NCBI GenBank assembly: GCA_964476375.1
Contig: CAYYZW010000159.1
Location: 1 to 64,000 of the forward strand
DNA length: 64,000 bases
Source of the DNA: SAT2750 sp964476375
Lineage (GTDB): Bacteria; Planctomycetota; Planctomycetia; Pirellulales; Pirellulaceae
Direction: 5' to 3'
Within the stretch, counting starts at the first letter, position 1, and each line of letters begins with the position of its first letter. A program made the translations under genes and the position numbers. Shown here piece after piece: positions 1 to 8,265 of this stretch. The notes under the pieces were generated by a model. It was not told the DNA's origin. It saw only the letters and a list, made by a program, of their open reading frames with translations, and did no database searches.

Positions 1-1
1 G

Positions 2-130
2 CATCGCTGTCCAGACTGTGGAAACCGGCAGACAACGGCCTATCGAAGTGATGAGGAAGATGAATTGCCACCGGAAAACCCCGCCCAGTGTCCTTACTGC
101 AATCGTCCTGGCCTGGCCAGCAACATTTAG
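2..130 (+). CDS. C-terminal end of a zinc-ribbon protein (partial)
   Basis: Only the last 42 codons lie inside the window; the gene begins upstream of base 1. The readable tail has two CxxC knuckles (CPDCG near the start and CPYCN about 30 residues later) separated by an acidic stretch, so it is probably a small zinc ribbon. It ends in TAG at 128-130. I cannot name the family from so short a piece. Confidence 0.6.
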   Translation, partial: HRCPDCGNRQTTAYRSDEEDELPPENPAQCPYCNRPGLASNI

Positions 131-271
131 TCATGAACCACAGTAAAAACGCGTTCTTATCCGGCAAAATCTGCCCACCGATGGATTCTCTCTCCATTTG
201 AAGAAAAACTTCTTGATCGTCAGCCCGGGACATGACGATTATTTCGAAAGTGATGTGATCATCGCACAAAT

Positions 272-289
272 ACCCCTCTGTAGAGGGGT
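272..289. repeat. Perfect 8-bp inverted repeat (hairpin)
   Basis: ACCCCTCT at 272-279 is followed two bases later by its exact reverse complement AGAGGGGT at 282-289. As RNA it would fold into a 7-bp stem with a four-base loop. No T-run follows, so it is not a classical intrinsic terminator. It could mark the end of the upstream transcript or be an operator. Confidence 0.55.
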
Positions 290-464
290 CTAGGTGCCGG
301 TAAGTGCTATCAATTTGAAGAAAGTGTCCGGTTTCATTGCCGGATCCGGCGTGTTTTGGAGGTAGGGTCTAACAGCAATTACTCTCATAATTTACTGCCA
401 GGGAGTAATTTACCGCAATAATCTAATCCCACGAGGCCTGTTTTTGTTGTTTCCGTACAGATAA

Positions 465-493
465 TTGACAATCACCAGATTCGTGGACAAGAT
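465..493 (+). promoter_or_regulatory. Possible sigma-70 promoter for the DksA-like gene
   Basis: A perfect TTGACA -35 box (465-470) is followed after exactly 17 bases by CAAGAT (488-493), which matches the -10 consensus at only three positions. This would give a leader of roughly 100 bases before the ATG at 605. The -35 is strong and the -10 weak, so the call is tentative. Confidence 0.35.
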
Positions 494-604
494 CGACCTG
501 TTATCAAGCAGGGCACGTAGAGGCGAGTAAAGAAAACACCAGGAATTGATTCAAAAAGGACTGTGACAAGGGCAACAAGTCTCTGATCACAAGAGTGGAG
601 AATC

Positions 605-1024
605 ATGGCACGTAAAGACGCAATACTCAACCTGAAAAAAGTGCTCATGAAACGCCGTGACGCACTGCGCAAGGCCCTGGCTGGAGATCTGAGCATGCTC
701 AAGGAGCTGCGAGAGCAGACATCTGGAGATGTCGTTGATTTCGCACTTGACTCAGCGCAGGATGAAATCAGTTCCCAGCTGGCGGAGGTCGAGAGTCGTG
801 AGCTGGCCTACATCGAGTATGCACTGGAACAGATGCGAGAGGGTCTTTACGGCACCTGTGGCGGATGCAAGGGAAAGATCCCGCTCGCCCGGCTGAGGGC
901 ACTTCCATATGCAGCCACCTGCATTGAATGCCAGCGCAGTGCTGAGCAGAACCCGGATTCGGATCTGGCACGGCTGGTCAACGGGGAGATCACTGTCGAG
1001 GATCTCGGCATTGACGTCTCCTGA
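605..1024 (+). CDS. DksA/TraR-family C4 zinc-finger regulator
   Basis: 139 residues. The N-terminal two thirds is charged and helical. An acidic D42-x-x-D45 pair sits where DksA carries the coiled-coil tip that enters the RNA polymerase secondary channel. The C-terminal zinc finger is complete: C85-x2-C88 and C106-x2-C109, with the family-typical ARL-ALPYA stretch between them. DksA proteins bind RNA polymerase and, with ppGpp, adjust stable-RNA and amino-acid promoters; that role is inferred from the family. GTGGAG lies just upstream of the ATG. Many such proteins in non-proteobacteria are called only DksA/TraR family, so I give no symbol. Confidence 0.85.
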   Translation: MARKDAILNLKKVLMKRRDALRKALAGDLSMLKELREQTSGDVVDFALDSAQDEISSQLAEVESRELAYIEYALEQMREGLYGTCGGCKGKIPLARLRALPYAATCIECQRSAEQNPDSDLARLVNGEITVEDLGIDVS

Positions 1025-1063
1025 CACTGCACGCCTCGACAGCGTTACCCTGGATGTCCAAGG

Positions 1064-2224
1064 ATGAACATCGTGCCATCTCCCATGGCTTTCACGCTTG
1101 ATCGTCGCCCGTTTTCCTGCTGGATTTTCCTGCTGGTGATCTTCTTGTCTGGCGGATCATTTCTCCCGGCACAGGTCCAGCCTGCATCCGATTCGGCGAC
1201 CCGTTCCCGGTTGTTTGCCGAGCTTGCTCTCGATGCCGAAAAACTCGAGCGTCAGAACATCCTCAAGCGGCTGGTGCAACTGGTCACGCCCAGCGTTGTG
1301 CATATCTCGGCGTACAAGAGCATCGAACCAGGCTCAACGGAGGTCACCGAGGAGGCGGGATCGGGTGTGATCGTGATGATCAAGGGCTCGGCCATGGTGA
1401 TTACCAATCGTCACGTCGTCAAGAACGCCACCCTGCGCAATATTGACATCAAGCTCCATGACGGACGCCCAGGCTACGTCACGAAGATCTGGTCCGACAA
1501 GGCGACGGACATCGCCGTCCTTTCTCTTCGCGATACTCCCTCCAGCCCGCGACTGATCCCTGCTCGGCTGGGCAATAGCGACAAGTCCGACATTGGCGAT
1601 TTTGTTGTTGCAGTGGGCAGCCCTTTTGGCCTCAGCCACTCGGTAACCTATGGCATTATCAGTGCCAAGGGGCGTCGCGACCTGAAGCTTGGCAATGACG
1701 ATGTCTCGCTCCAGGACTTCCTGCAAACCGACGCAGCGATTAACCCGGGAAACAGTGGCGGGCCGCTGCTCAACTTGCGCGGCGAGCTGATTGGTATCAA
1801 CACGGCAATGGCAAGCAGCACCGGTCGAAACGAGGGAATTGGCTTTTCCATTCCCATCAACATGGCGATGCTTGTGGCCCGGCAACTGGTGGAACACGGA
1901 CATATCCGCCGGGCTTACCTCGGTGTCCGCATGGATCACCGTTTCCGCAACGACACGGCCCACAGGCTTGGTCTCTCCCATGCCCAGGGTGTCCGGGTGA
2001 CAGGGATCACGGCCAATTCTCCGGCCGACGATGCAGAACTTCATGTAAATGACGTGATCATCTCCTATGGCGGCATTCGCATCGAGGACGACAGCCACCT
2101 CTCTAACCTGGTGAGCTTTTCCGAGGCGGGAAGCCAGGTAGAGCTCGTGGTGATCCGCGACCGCAAGGCAATCAAGATCCATCTGGTGCTTGGTGAGCGG
2201 CGTCAATTCGAGCCAGGCCAGTAA
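1064..2224 (+). CDS. HtrA/DegP-family serine protease with one PDZ domain
   Basis: 386 residues if started at ATG 1064. An in-frame GTG at 1073 has better spacing from the AAGGA at 1060-1064 and may be the true start. An N-terminal hydrophobic segment (about residues 17-35) is a signal peptide or anchor, so the enzyme acts outside the cytoplasm. The trypsin-like triad is visible as H117 (TNRHVV), D149 (TDIAVL) and S231 (NPGNSGGP). A single PDZ domain spans about residues 285-375. DegP itself has two PDZ domains, so this is closer to DegS-like or short HtrA proteins. It ends 26 bp before the convergent nucleoside hydrolase. Probable role: envelope protein quality control. Confidence 0.9.
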   Translation: MNIVPSPMAFTLDRRPFSCWIFLLVIFLSGGSFLPAQVQPASDSATRSRLFAELALDAEKLERQNILKRLVQLVTPSVVHISAYKSIEPGSTEVTEEAGSGVIVMIKGSAMVITNRHVVKNATLRNIDIKLHDGRPGYVTKIWSDKATDIAVLSLRDTPSSPRLIPARLGNSDKSDIGDFVVAVGSPFGLSHSVTYGIISAKGRRDLKLGNDDVSLQDFLQTDAAINPGNSGGPLLNLRGELIGINTAMASSTGRNEGIGFSIPINMAMLVARQLVEHGHIRRAYLGVRMDHRFRNDTAHRLGLSHAQGVRVTGITANSPADDAELHVNDVIISYGGIRIEDDSHLSNLVSFSEAGSQVELVVIRDRKAIKIHLVLGERRQFEPGQ

Positions 2225-2250
2225 GGCGTGATGGAACAAGGCCGGCTCAC

Positions 2251-3192
2251 TCAGGACAGCTGTCCTGCCAGTTCCAGGGACTTGATGATCTGCTGGCCGG
2301 CAACCGTGGCATCGACCGTGCAGACAACATCCATGTTTTCCTGCCAGGTCCGGTTCGGTCGACGGTCAAAAAAAGTCCCCCCGGCCGAGAGCTCACCCTG
2401 CACTTCCACATCTCCAGCCATCCCTTCCCGCTGGAATAATTCCGGATCGGTGAAGGCCAGCAGGGCCACTGCATCATGCAGGTGAATCCGCTCCTGCCCG
2501 AGTTGCTGGTGATAAGAACGGAAAAAGTGAGGTACCAGCTGCGCCAGCAACCACCCCACACGCGACGATTCCGGGGGCAATCGTTTAAGAATATCCATAC
2601 CGAAATAGACCTGGCGGGTTAGATCCAGGGGCACCAGGGTCTTGGTAACCGGTGCCCGAAAAACCAGTCTCGCACTGGCTGGATCACAGTAAATATTGAA
2701 TTCAGCAGTGGGTGTCACGTTCCCGATACCGTTGATGCTCCCACCCATGATCACGAGCTGATCAAGCGTTCCAGCGAGCCGGGAATCACGCTGCAATGCC
2801 CGGGCCATGTTGGTCAGTGGTCCCAGGCAGATAACCGTCAGCTCATTCGGGTGAGCCAGGGCCAGGTCGCAAATAACCTTTTCGGCAGGATGAAGCTGGT
2901 GATGCGAGGAAATCGGGAGCTCAATATTTCCCAGTCCGTTTTCCCCGTGGATATGGCGGGCATCCGCCAGTTGCCCCTGTCGTTGTTCCAGGGTGCTCCC
3001 GATTCTCGGGATTCGTGGTGGATCGAGGTGGTCGATGATCGCCTGGACATTCTGGTTGGCCTGCGGTCCGGATACATTTCCCGCCACGGCAGTCACGGCC
3101 AACACATCCAGCCGTGAATCAAATAATGCCATCGCCAATGCCACGGCATCATCGATCCCCGGGTCACAATCAATAATGACTTTCCTGGCCAT
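2251..3192 (-). CDS. Inosine-uridine preferring nucleoside hydrolase family protein
   Basis: 313 residues from ATG 3192; the open frame runs further upstream but homology begins at this Met. The signature DCDPGIDDA gives the calcium-binding aspartates (D8, D10, D14, D15). The later NGIGNVTPTAEFNIYCDP region matches the family's substrate-pocket segment. The enzyme hydrolyses the N-glycosidic bond of ribonucleosides to free base and ribose, as part of purine/pyrimidine salvage. It is divergent from trpD. The exact substrate cannot be told. A perfect 16-bp palindrome covers its last codons. Confidence 0.88.
   Translation of the reverse strand: MARKVIIDCDPGIDDAVALAMALFDSRLDVLAVTAVAGNVSGPQANQNVQAIIDHLDPPRIPRIGSTLEQRQGQLADARHIHGENGLGNIELPISSHHQLHPAEKVICDLALAHPNELTVICLGPLTNMARALQRDSRLAGTLDQLVIMGGSINGIGNVTPTAEFNIYCDPASARLVFRAPVTKTLVPLDLTRQVYFGMDILKRLPPESSRVGWLLAQLVPHFFRSYHQQLGQERIHLHDAVALLAFTDPELFQREGMAGDVEVQGELSAGGTFFDRRPNRTWQENMDVVCTVDATVAGQQIIKSLELAGQLS
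2252..2267. repeat. Perfect 16-bp palindrome between convergent genes
   Basis: CAGGACAGCTGTCCTG reads the same on both strands. It covers the last coding triplets of the nucleoside hydrolase, about 28 bp beyond the stop of the HtrA gene. It has no T-run. It may be chance, a protein-binding site, or a bidirectional transcript-end structure. Confidence 0.45.
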
Positions 3193-3442
3193 GAAACGTG
3201 GAAACCGTATGAGAGGGGAGCACGCGCGGGAATGGACGAAAAAGACAGTCGCTGACGAAGAGGAGAAAAAAGGACATGCTCCTGTCCCGGTGCAGTACAC
3301 GGAAGGCAGGATGTCGTGATTTTATGAATGGAAAGTACCGTGGGTCAATAAAAAACCAGGCGATCCATCACTCCATGCCACCTCCTGATTACTCTATGAT
3401 GGGACTTTGACCCACCGGGCACACTTCAGGAACCTCCTCGCC

Positions 3443-4456
3443 ATGCTTGATGACATCCTTGTCCGAATCTCCCAGGGCGACAACCTCTCGATGGAAGAAA
3501 TGGCTGGTGTCATTGACCTTGTCATGCAGGGCCAGTGTGATGACCAGCAGGTTGCCTCCCTCCTGCTTGGCCTGCGGGAAAAAGGGGAGACGGTGGACGA
3601 GATTGCCGGGGCGGCAGCAGCCATGCGGCGGCACATGACCCCCATCCGATCCAGCCGGGATCAGCTCGTGGATACCTGTGGAACGGGTGGTGACGGTTCT
3701 GGAACTTTCAACATCAGCACGGCCGCGGCACTCGTCACGGCGGCAGCCGGAGTTGCTGTTGCCAAGCACGGGAATCGCAAGATTACCAGCAAGACAGGAT
3801 CGGCCGATGTCCTGGCAGAACTGGGTGTCAACGTGGAGGCACCCGTGGAAGTTGTGGAACACTGCCTTGACGAGCTTGGAATCTGTTTCTGCTTTGCCCC
3901 CCACCTGCACCCTTCCATGAAACATGTTGCCGCTGTGCGACGGTCGCTGGGAGTCCCCACGATCTTCAACATGCTTGGCCCACTTTGTAATCCTGCCGGG
4001 GCATCCTGCCAGTTACTGGGTGTCGGCCGGGCGGAACTCCGGGGCCTGCTGGCGGAGGCACTTGCCCTGCTGGGTGTGGGCCGGGCACTTGTCGTCTGTG
4101 GCGACGACGGGCTGGACGAGATCACGCTCAATGGCATAACCCAGGTCTCCCTGGTCGAAGACGGGCAAACACGGCAACAGCAGTGGTCTGCGGAGGATTT
4201 TGGCCTGCAATCCAGCTCCCTGGAATCTCTCGAAGTGGGGGATGCCGTCGAGAGTGCCGCCATGATCCGATCTGTCCTTGAGGGCCGGCCAGGACCGGCC
4301 CGGGATATCGTGGTCCTGAATGCCGCGGCGGCTATCTGGCTTGCCACACCGGGCAGCTCGCAGGAAACCGCTGCCCGCCAGGCGAACGATGCCATTGAGA
4401 ACGGGGCAGCGATGGAGCTGCTGGGCCAGCTTGCCCGCTTGAGCACCGGTACCTAA
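3443..4456 (+). CDS. trpD: Anthranilate phosphoribosyltransferase
   Basis: 337 residues from ATG 3443, the usual family length; a TTG 36 bases upstream would add a tail without homology. It transfers phosphoribosyl from PRPP to anthranilate, the second committed step of tryptophan synthesis. The glycine-rich PRPP loop DTCGTGGDGSGTFN is intact. So are the KHGNRK-TSKTGSAD segment and the HPSMKHVAAVRRSLGVPTIFN substrate region with its NxLGPL-NPA end. No other trp genes adjoin, so trp biosynthesis is scattered here. The MFS transporter starts 16 bp downstream and may be cotranscribed. Confidence 0.95.
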   Translation: MLDDILVRISQGDNLSMEEMAGVIDLVMQGQCDDQQVASLLLGLREKGETVDEIAGAAAAMRRHMTPIRSSRDQLVDTCGTGGDGSGTFNISTAAALVTAAAGVAVAKHGNRKITSKTGSADVLAELGVNVEAPVEVVEHCLDELGICFCFAPHLHPSMKHVAAVRRSLGVPTIFNMLGPLCNPAGASCQLLGVGRAELRGLLAEALALLGVGRALVVCGDDGLDEITLNGITQVSLVEDGQTRQQQWSAEDFGLQSSSLESLEVGDAVESAAMIRSVLEGRPGPARDIVVLNAAAAIWLATPGSSQETAARQANDAIENGAAMELLGQLARLSTGT

Positions 4457-4472
4457 GGCAGCAGGCGAATTG

Positions 4473-5699
4473 ATGAACCGAAAGACCTTTCGTCTTGTCT
4501 TCCTGGTTTCATGTGCCCATGCCATGGCGCATGTCTTTGAGCTTTCGCTGCCATCGGTCGAGCACGATATCGCCCTGGACTACTCGACCGACATGACAAC
4601 CGGCAAGGTTCTTACCGGCTGGCTTAGTTTCTGCTGGCGACTCCCCTGGGGAGTCGGTGCGCTGCTGGTTGGCGTACTGGTCGATCGCTATGGATCAGCC
4701 CGCATGCTCGTCATTTACCTGCTCGGCTGTGCGCTCACCTGCCTGCTGGTGAGCCTGCAGCTGGACTTGCCCGTGATGTTCGCCGCAATGTTCCTGATGG
4801 GTTCCTTTGCCAGTATCTACCATCCCGCGGGCCTGACACTCATTTCCCATTCTACGACCCCCGACAACCGGCCCCGTGCACTTGGAATGCACGGCGTGAT
4901 CGGCTCAGTGGGGATCGCCACGGCCCCCCTGCTGGCGGGTATCCTGCTGTACCGGGATCTTACCTGGCGGAACTATTATGCTCTCCTTGCCCTTCCCGGG
5001 ACCCTGCTGGGCCTCTGGTTCCTGCTCCGCCGGCGGCGTATCAGCAAGGACGTCCAGGAATTAAGGAAAGCCGGGGAAGAAAAGGAAAGGCTCTCGGGCA
5101 GGAGTGACCCGGAGCAGGCAGCCTGGCTCCCTTTCCTGGTTCTCACAATCCTGGCTGCCCTGCAGGGGATGATCTACGCCGGGGTCCTTACCTATCTCCG
5201 CCGCTACCTGGGAATGGGAGAGCAGGACGAGGACATCGATCCTCTGAACTATGCAAGCTTCATGATGGCCCTGATCCTGCTCTGTGGCTGCATCGGCCAG
5301 TACCTGGCCGGCAGGTTTGCCCGCAGCCGGATGCTGGAACTGCAACTCACGCTGGTCTGCCTGGCGAATGCTCCGTTCCTGGTCTGGATGAGCATGGCCA
5401 GTGACACCACCACCCGTTACATCGCCGCAATCGCCTTTTCGATCGTTCACTTCATGAACCAGCCGATCTATAACAGCTTGATTGCCAAGTACACTCCCAG
5501 TCGTCGCCGCAGCGTCTGCTATGGATTCAGCTTCATGATGGGATTTGGTATCGGGGGTCTCGGGGCCCCGCTGGCCGGTTACCTTCCCGGAGAATTCCTG
5601 ACCTATCTCGTTTTCAGTGGCATCGCGGTTGTGGCAGCTGGCATGGGAGCCATCCTCTGCTGGCTGGATCGATCCGCGGTTCAGGCACACAGAGCCTGA
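4473..5699 (+). CDS. MFS transporter
   Basis: 408 residues, about 12 hydrophobic segments and a charged central loop (about residues 195-215, rich in R, K, E) between the two halves. The segment DRYGSARM in loop 2-3 resembles the MFS signature. It starts at ATG 4473, with a TTG immediately before it, 16 bp after trpD. The substrate cannot be inferred. An inner-membrane secondary transporter is the only safe call. Confidence 0.82.
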   Translation: MNRKTFRLVFLVSCAHAMAHVFELSLPSVEHDIALDYSTDMTTGKVLTGWLSFCWRLPWGVGALLVGVLVDRYGSARMLVIYLLGCALTCLLVSLQLDLPVMFAAMFLMGSFASIYHPAGLTLISHSTTPDNRPRALGMHGVIGSVGIATAPLLAGILLYRDLTWRNYYALLALPGTLLGLWFLLRRRRISKDVQELRKAGEEKERLSGRSDPEQAAWLPFLVLTILAALQGMIYAGVLTYLRRYLGMGEQDEDIDPLNYASFMMALILLCGCIGQYLAGRFARSRMLELQLTLVCLANAPFLVWMSMASDTTTRYIAAIAFSIVHFMNQPIYNSLIAKYTPSRRRSVCYGFSFMMGFGIGGLGAPLAGYLPGEFLTYLVFSGIAVVAAGMGAILCWLDRSAVQAHRA

Positions 5700-5723
5700 T
5701 CATCTATGAAATGGAAATAAACC

Positions 5724-6584
5724 ATGACCGGTATTATTGGAACTGGCCTGCTTGGACAGGCCCTCGTCAGTCGCCTGCTGGCGGCGGGCCACCAGGTTAT
5801 CGGCTTTGATACGGACCCGGAGCGATGCAGGCAGTTGAATGAGAAAGGGGCGCAGGTCGCCAGGCAAATCACGGACGTGGCGAGCGAGTCCGTCATCCTG
5901 CTCTGCCTGCCGGATTCAACTACCGTGGCCGGCGTGCTTTCCTTGATCACTCCCTCGATGTCGGCCGGGAGCTTGATCATCGATACCACGACTGGCGACC
6001 CTGGTGACAGTCGCCGGGCGGCCCGCCAGCTCGCGGAAGAGGGGATCGAGTATATCGATGCCACCGTTGCAGGATCCAGCGTGCAGGTGGAAACAGGGGA
6101 GGGTGTCTTCATGGTCGGCGGCAACCGGGCCGCGATCGATCGATGCCAGCACCTGCTTGATGCACTCTCCCCTCACTCCTTTCTGCTGGGGCCAAGCGGT
6201 GCTGGCGCTACAATGAAACTGATTGTGAACCTTGCTCTCGGGCTCCATCGTGCTGTCCTGGCCGAGGCACTGGCCCTGGCTGAAAAGGCCAGTGTGGATC
6301 CGTTTCTGGCACTGGAAGTCTTGCGCAACACCCCTGCTTACTCTGCCCAGATGGACTCCAAGGGCGAGAAGATGATTGCCCGGGATTATCACACCCAGGC
6401 CCGGCTCTCACAGCACCTCAAGGATGTCGAGCTTATTCTCCAGCTGGGGGAAAAATCTCACTGCCCTCTTCCCCTCTCACTCCAGCACCAGAATCTCCTG
6501 CAGCAGGCAATCGACCTGGGCCTGGCAGGCCAGGATAATAGTGCCATTATCGAGGTCTGGCGAGGAAACCCTGGTGCGCCTTGA
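5724..6584 (+). CDS. NAD(P)-dependent beta-hydroxyacid dehydrogenase (3-hydroxyisobutyrate dehydrogenase family)
   Basis: 286 residues. The N-terminal Rossmann motif GIIGTGLLG (residues 3-11) is followed by an acidic FDTD after beta-2, which favours NAD. The substrate-binding motif is DATVAGSS (112-119), a variant of the usual DAPVSGG. The catalytic lysine is K165 in GATMKLIVN. The family oxidises 3-hydroxyisobutyrate, tartronate semialdehyde or similar short hydroxyacids; the substrate is not determinable. It follows the MFS gene by 24 bp, probably in one transcript. Confidence 0.85.
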   Translation: MTGIIGTGLLGQALVSRLLAAGHQVIGFDTDPERCRQLNEKGAQVARQITDVASESVILLCLPDSTTVAGVLSLITPSMSAGSLIIDTTTGDPGDSRRAARQLAEEGIEYIDATVAGSSVQVETGEGVFMVGGNRAAIDRCQHLLDALSPHSFLLGPSGAGATMKLIVNLALGLHRAVLAEALALAEKASVDPFLALEVLRNTPAYSAQMDSKGEKMIARDYHTQARLSQHLKDVELILQLGEKSHCPLPLSLQHQNLLQQAIDLGLAGQDNSAIIEVWRGNPGAP

Positions 6585-6679
6585 GCCACGTTGCCGCTCT
6601 CCGGAGAGGCTGATAAATTAAGTTCTCCTGCCTGCCGCGTTCAGACGAGGCAGTTCCATGCCTTTCTCCGAGATAACCC

Positions 6680-8239
6680 ATGAGTGATGGATCCGTGCCA
6701 GCCGTGGGAATCGACCTTGGTACTACCAATTCTGCTATTGCATGGATCGATGACCTGGGACGCCCCGTGACGCTCAATAACGCGGAAGGCGACAAGCTCA
6801 CACCAAGCGTGCTGCTGGTGGAGGGTGAGAATATTGTTGTCGGCAAAGAGGCCGTCAAGGCAAAGGGGACCGACTTCGACCTGGTAGCAGAATGTGCCAA
6901 GCGGGAACTGGGGGACCTGGTCTTCAGCAAGACCCTTGGAGATCGCCAGTATCCCCCCGAGGTCCTGCAGGGCGGGATTCTGCAGAAGCTGCGGATGGAT
7001 GCGGTTCAGCAAATTGGTGATTTTTCCCAGGTCGTCGTCACGGTTCCCGCTTACTTTGATGAGGTCCGCCGCAAATCAACCCAGGATGCCGGCTATGTGG
7101 CCGGCCTCGACGTCCTTGATATCATCAACGAGCCGACAGCTGCAGCCATCGCGTACGGAGTCCAGCTTGGGCAGCGCGATCCGGAACAGGCCAGGCAACC
7201 CCAGACAGTCCTGGTCTACGATCTTGGCGGCGGGACCTTTGATGTCACGATCATGGAAATCAACGGTAACGAGTACACCGCCCTGGCAACCGACGGGGAT
7301 GTCCTGCTGGGAGGCCGTGACTGGGATCAGAGGCTGGTGGATTTTGCCACGGAGGCTTTTCTCCGGGAGTTTGGCCAGGACCCTCGAGAGGACGCCAATA
7401 CGGCAGGTCGACTCTGGCGTGAATGTGAGGATGCCAAGCACACGCTCTCACAGAGAACCTCGACGAGCATTGCCTGCGATTACATGGGCAATGCACTGCG
7501 AGTGGAAATCACCAGGGACAAATTTGAAGGGATGACCCGGGACCTGCTCGACAGAACCGCTTTCACCACCCGGCAGACACTCAAGGAAGCAGGCATGGAG
7601 TGGGGGGACGTCGACCGGGTTCTGCTGGTGGGTGGCTCCTCGCGGATGCCGGCGGTGACCGCCATGCTCCAGGCACTGACTGGCAAGAACCTGGACACCT
7701 CCATCTCCCCGGACGAGGCGGTGGCCCATGGGGCGGCCATGCATGCGGCTGCACTGCTGGACGAGAAAGAGGGGCGAGACCCACGGATCAAGGTGAGTAA
7801 CGTCAACTCCCACAGCCTTGGTGTCGCCGGCACGGATCCCAACACGGGCATGTCAAGAACGGCCGTGCTGATTCCACGTAACACCCGCCTTCCAGTGACC
7901 GCCAAGCGGGTTTTCAAAACGCAACGGGACGGGCAGAAATCAGTCCAGGTAAACATCGTCGAGGGAGAAAGTCGAACTCCGGAAGATTGCACCCAGATCG
8001 GGTCTTGTGCCGTAACAGGGTTGCCGGCCAACCTGCCGGTTCATTCTCCCATCGAGATCCGTTTTCGATACCGCCCCAATGGCAGGCTCACGGTTGGTGT
8101 CTCCGTGGAGGGAACAGACGTTAACCTGCAACACGAGATCACCCGGGAAAACACTCTCAACCAGACACAACTGGATGCCTGGCGAGACTATATCCTCGGG
8201 AGCCCCTCGGATCCGGGATCCAACCCGGATCCCATTTGA
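6680..8239 (+). CDS. Short Hsp70-family protein (DnaK-like)
   Basis: 519 residues against about 640 for DnaK. The ATPase domain is complete: phosphate loop GIDLGTTNS (about residues 10-18), NEPTAAAIAYG, YDLGGGTFDVTI and the LVGGSSRMP adenosine motif. After it, a beta-rich substrate-binding part of about 130 residues remains (SHSLGVAG through to GTDVNLQHEI). The helical lid is missing. No DnaJ or GrpE gene is nearby. Such lidless Hsp70 paralogues are common in planctomycetes, where the housekeeping DnaK is separate (general knowledge). ATP-dependent binding of unknown clients is the likely role. Confidence 0.87.
   Translation: MSDGSVPAVGIDLGTTNSAIAWIDDLGRPVTLNNAEGDKLTPSVLLVEGENIVVGKEAVKAKGTDFDLVAECAKRELGDLVFSKTLGDRQYPPEVLQGGILQKLRMDAVQQIGDFSQVVVTVPAYFDEVRRKSTQDAGYVAGLDVLDIINEPTAAAIAYGVQLGQRDPEQARQPQTVLVYDLGGGTFDVTIMEINGNEYTALATDGDVLLGGRDWDQRLVDFATEAFLREFGQDPREDANTAGRLWRECEDAKHTLSQRTSTSIACDYMGNALRVEITRDKFEGMTRDLLDRTAFTTRQTLKEAGMEWGDVDRVLLVGGSSRMPAVTAMLQALTGKNLDTSISPDEAVAHGAAMHAAALLDEKEGRDPRIKVSNVNSHSLGVAGTDPNTGMSRTAVLIPRNTRLPVTAKRVFKTQRDGQKSVQVNIVEGESRTPEDCTQIGSCAVTGLPANLPVHSPIEIRFRYRPNGRLTVGVSVEGTDVNLQHEITRENTLNQTQLDAWRDYILGSPSDPGSNPDPI
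8215..8233 (+). repeat. 7-bp stem hairpin at the end of the Hsp70 gene
   Basis: GGGATCC (8215-8221) pairs with GGATCCC (8227-8233) across a five-base loop, followed by ATTTG and the TGA stop. It might act as a weak terminator or attenuator between hsp70 and moeA. Alternatively it may only reflect the repeated Asp-Pro codons in the C-terminal SDPGSNPDPI tail. Confidence 0.35.
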
Positions 8240-8265
8240 ATCCCGGTTCACCTGGATCCCATGCC

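Larger units (their letters stand above)
131..604. other. 474-bp non-coding stretch upstream of the DksA-like gene
   Basis: I find no convincing coding frame here, and no tRNA-like cloverleaf. The stretch is visibly more AT-rich than its surroundings. It holds a perfect inverted repeat at 272-289 and a possible sigma-70 promoter at 465-493, both listed separately. It probably contains the control region of the DksA/TraR-type gene that starts at 605. Confidence 0.5.

Noticed and set aside
1334..2239. Long minus-strand frame opposite the HtrA gene
   Set aside because: An antisense shadow of a GC-rich gene; no motifs, while the plus strand has an intact catalytic triad.
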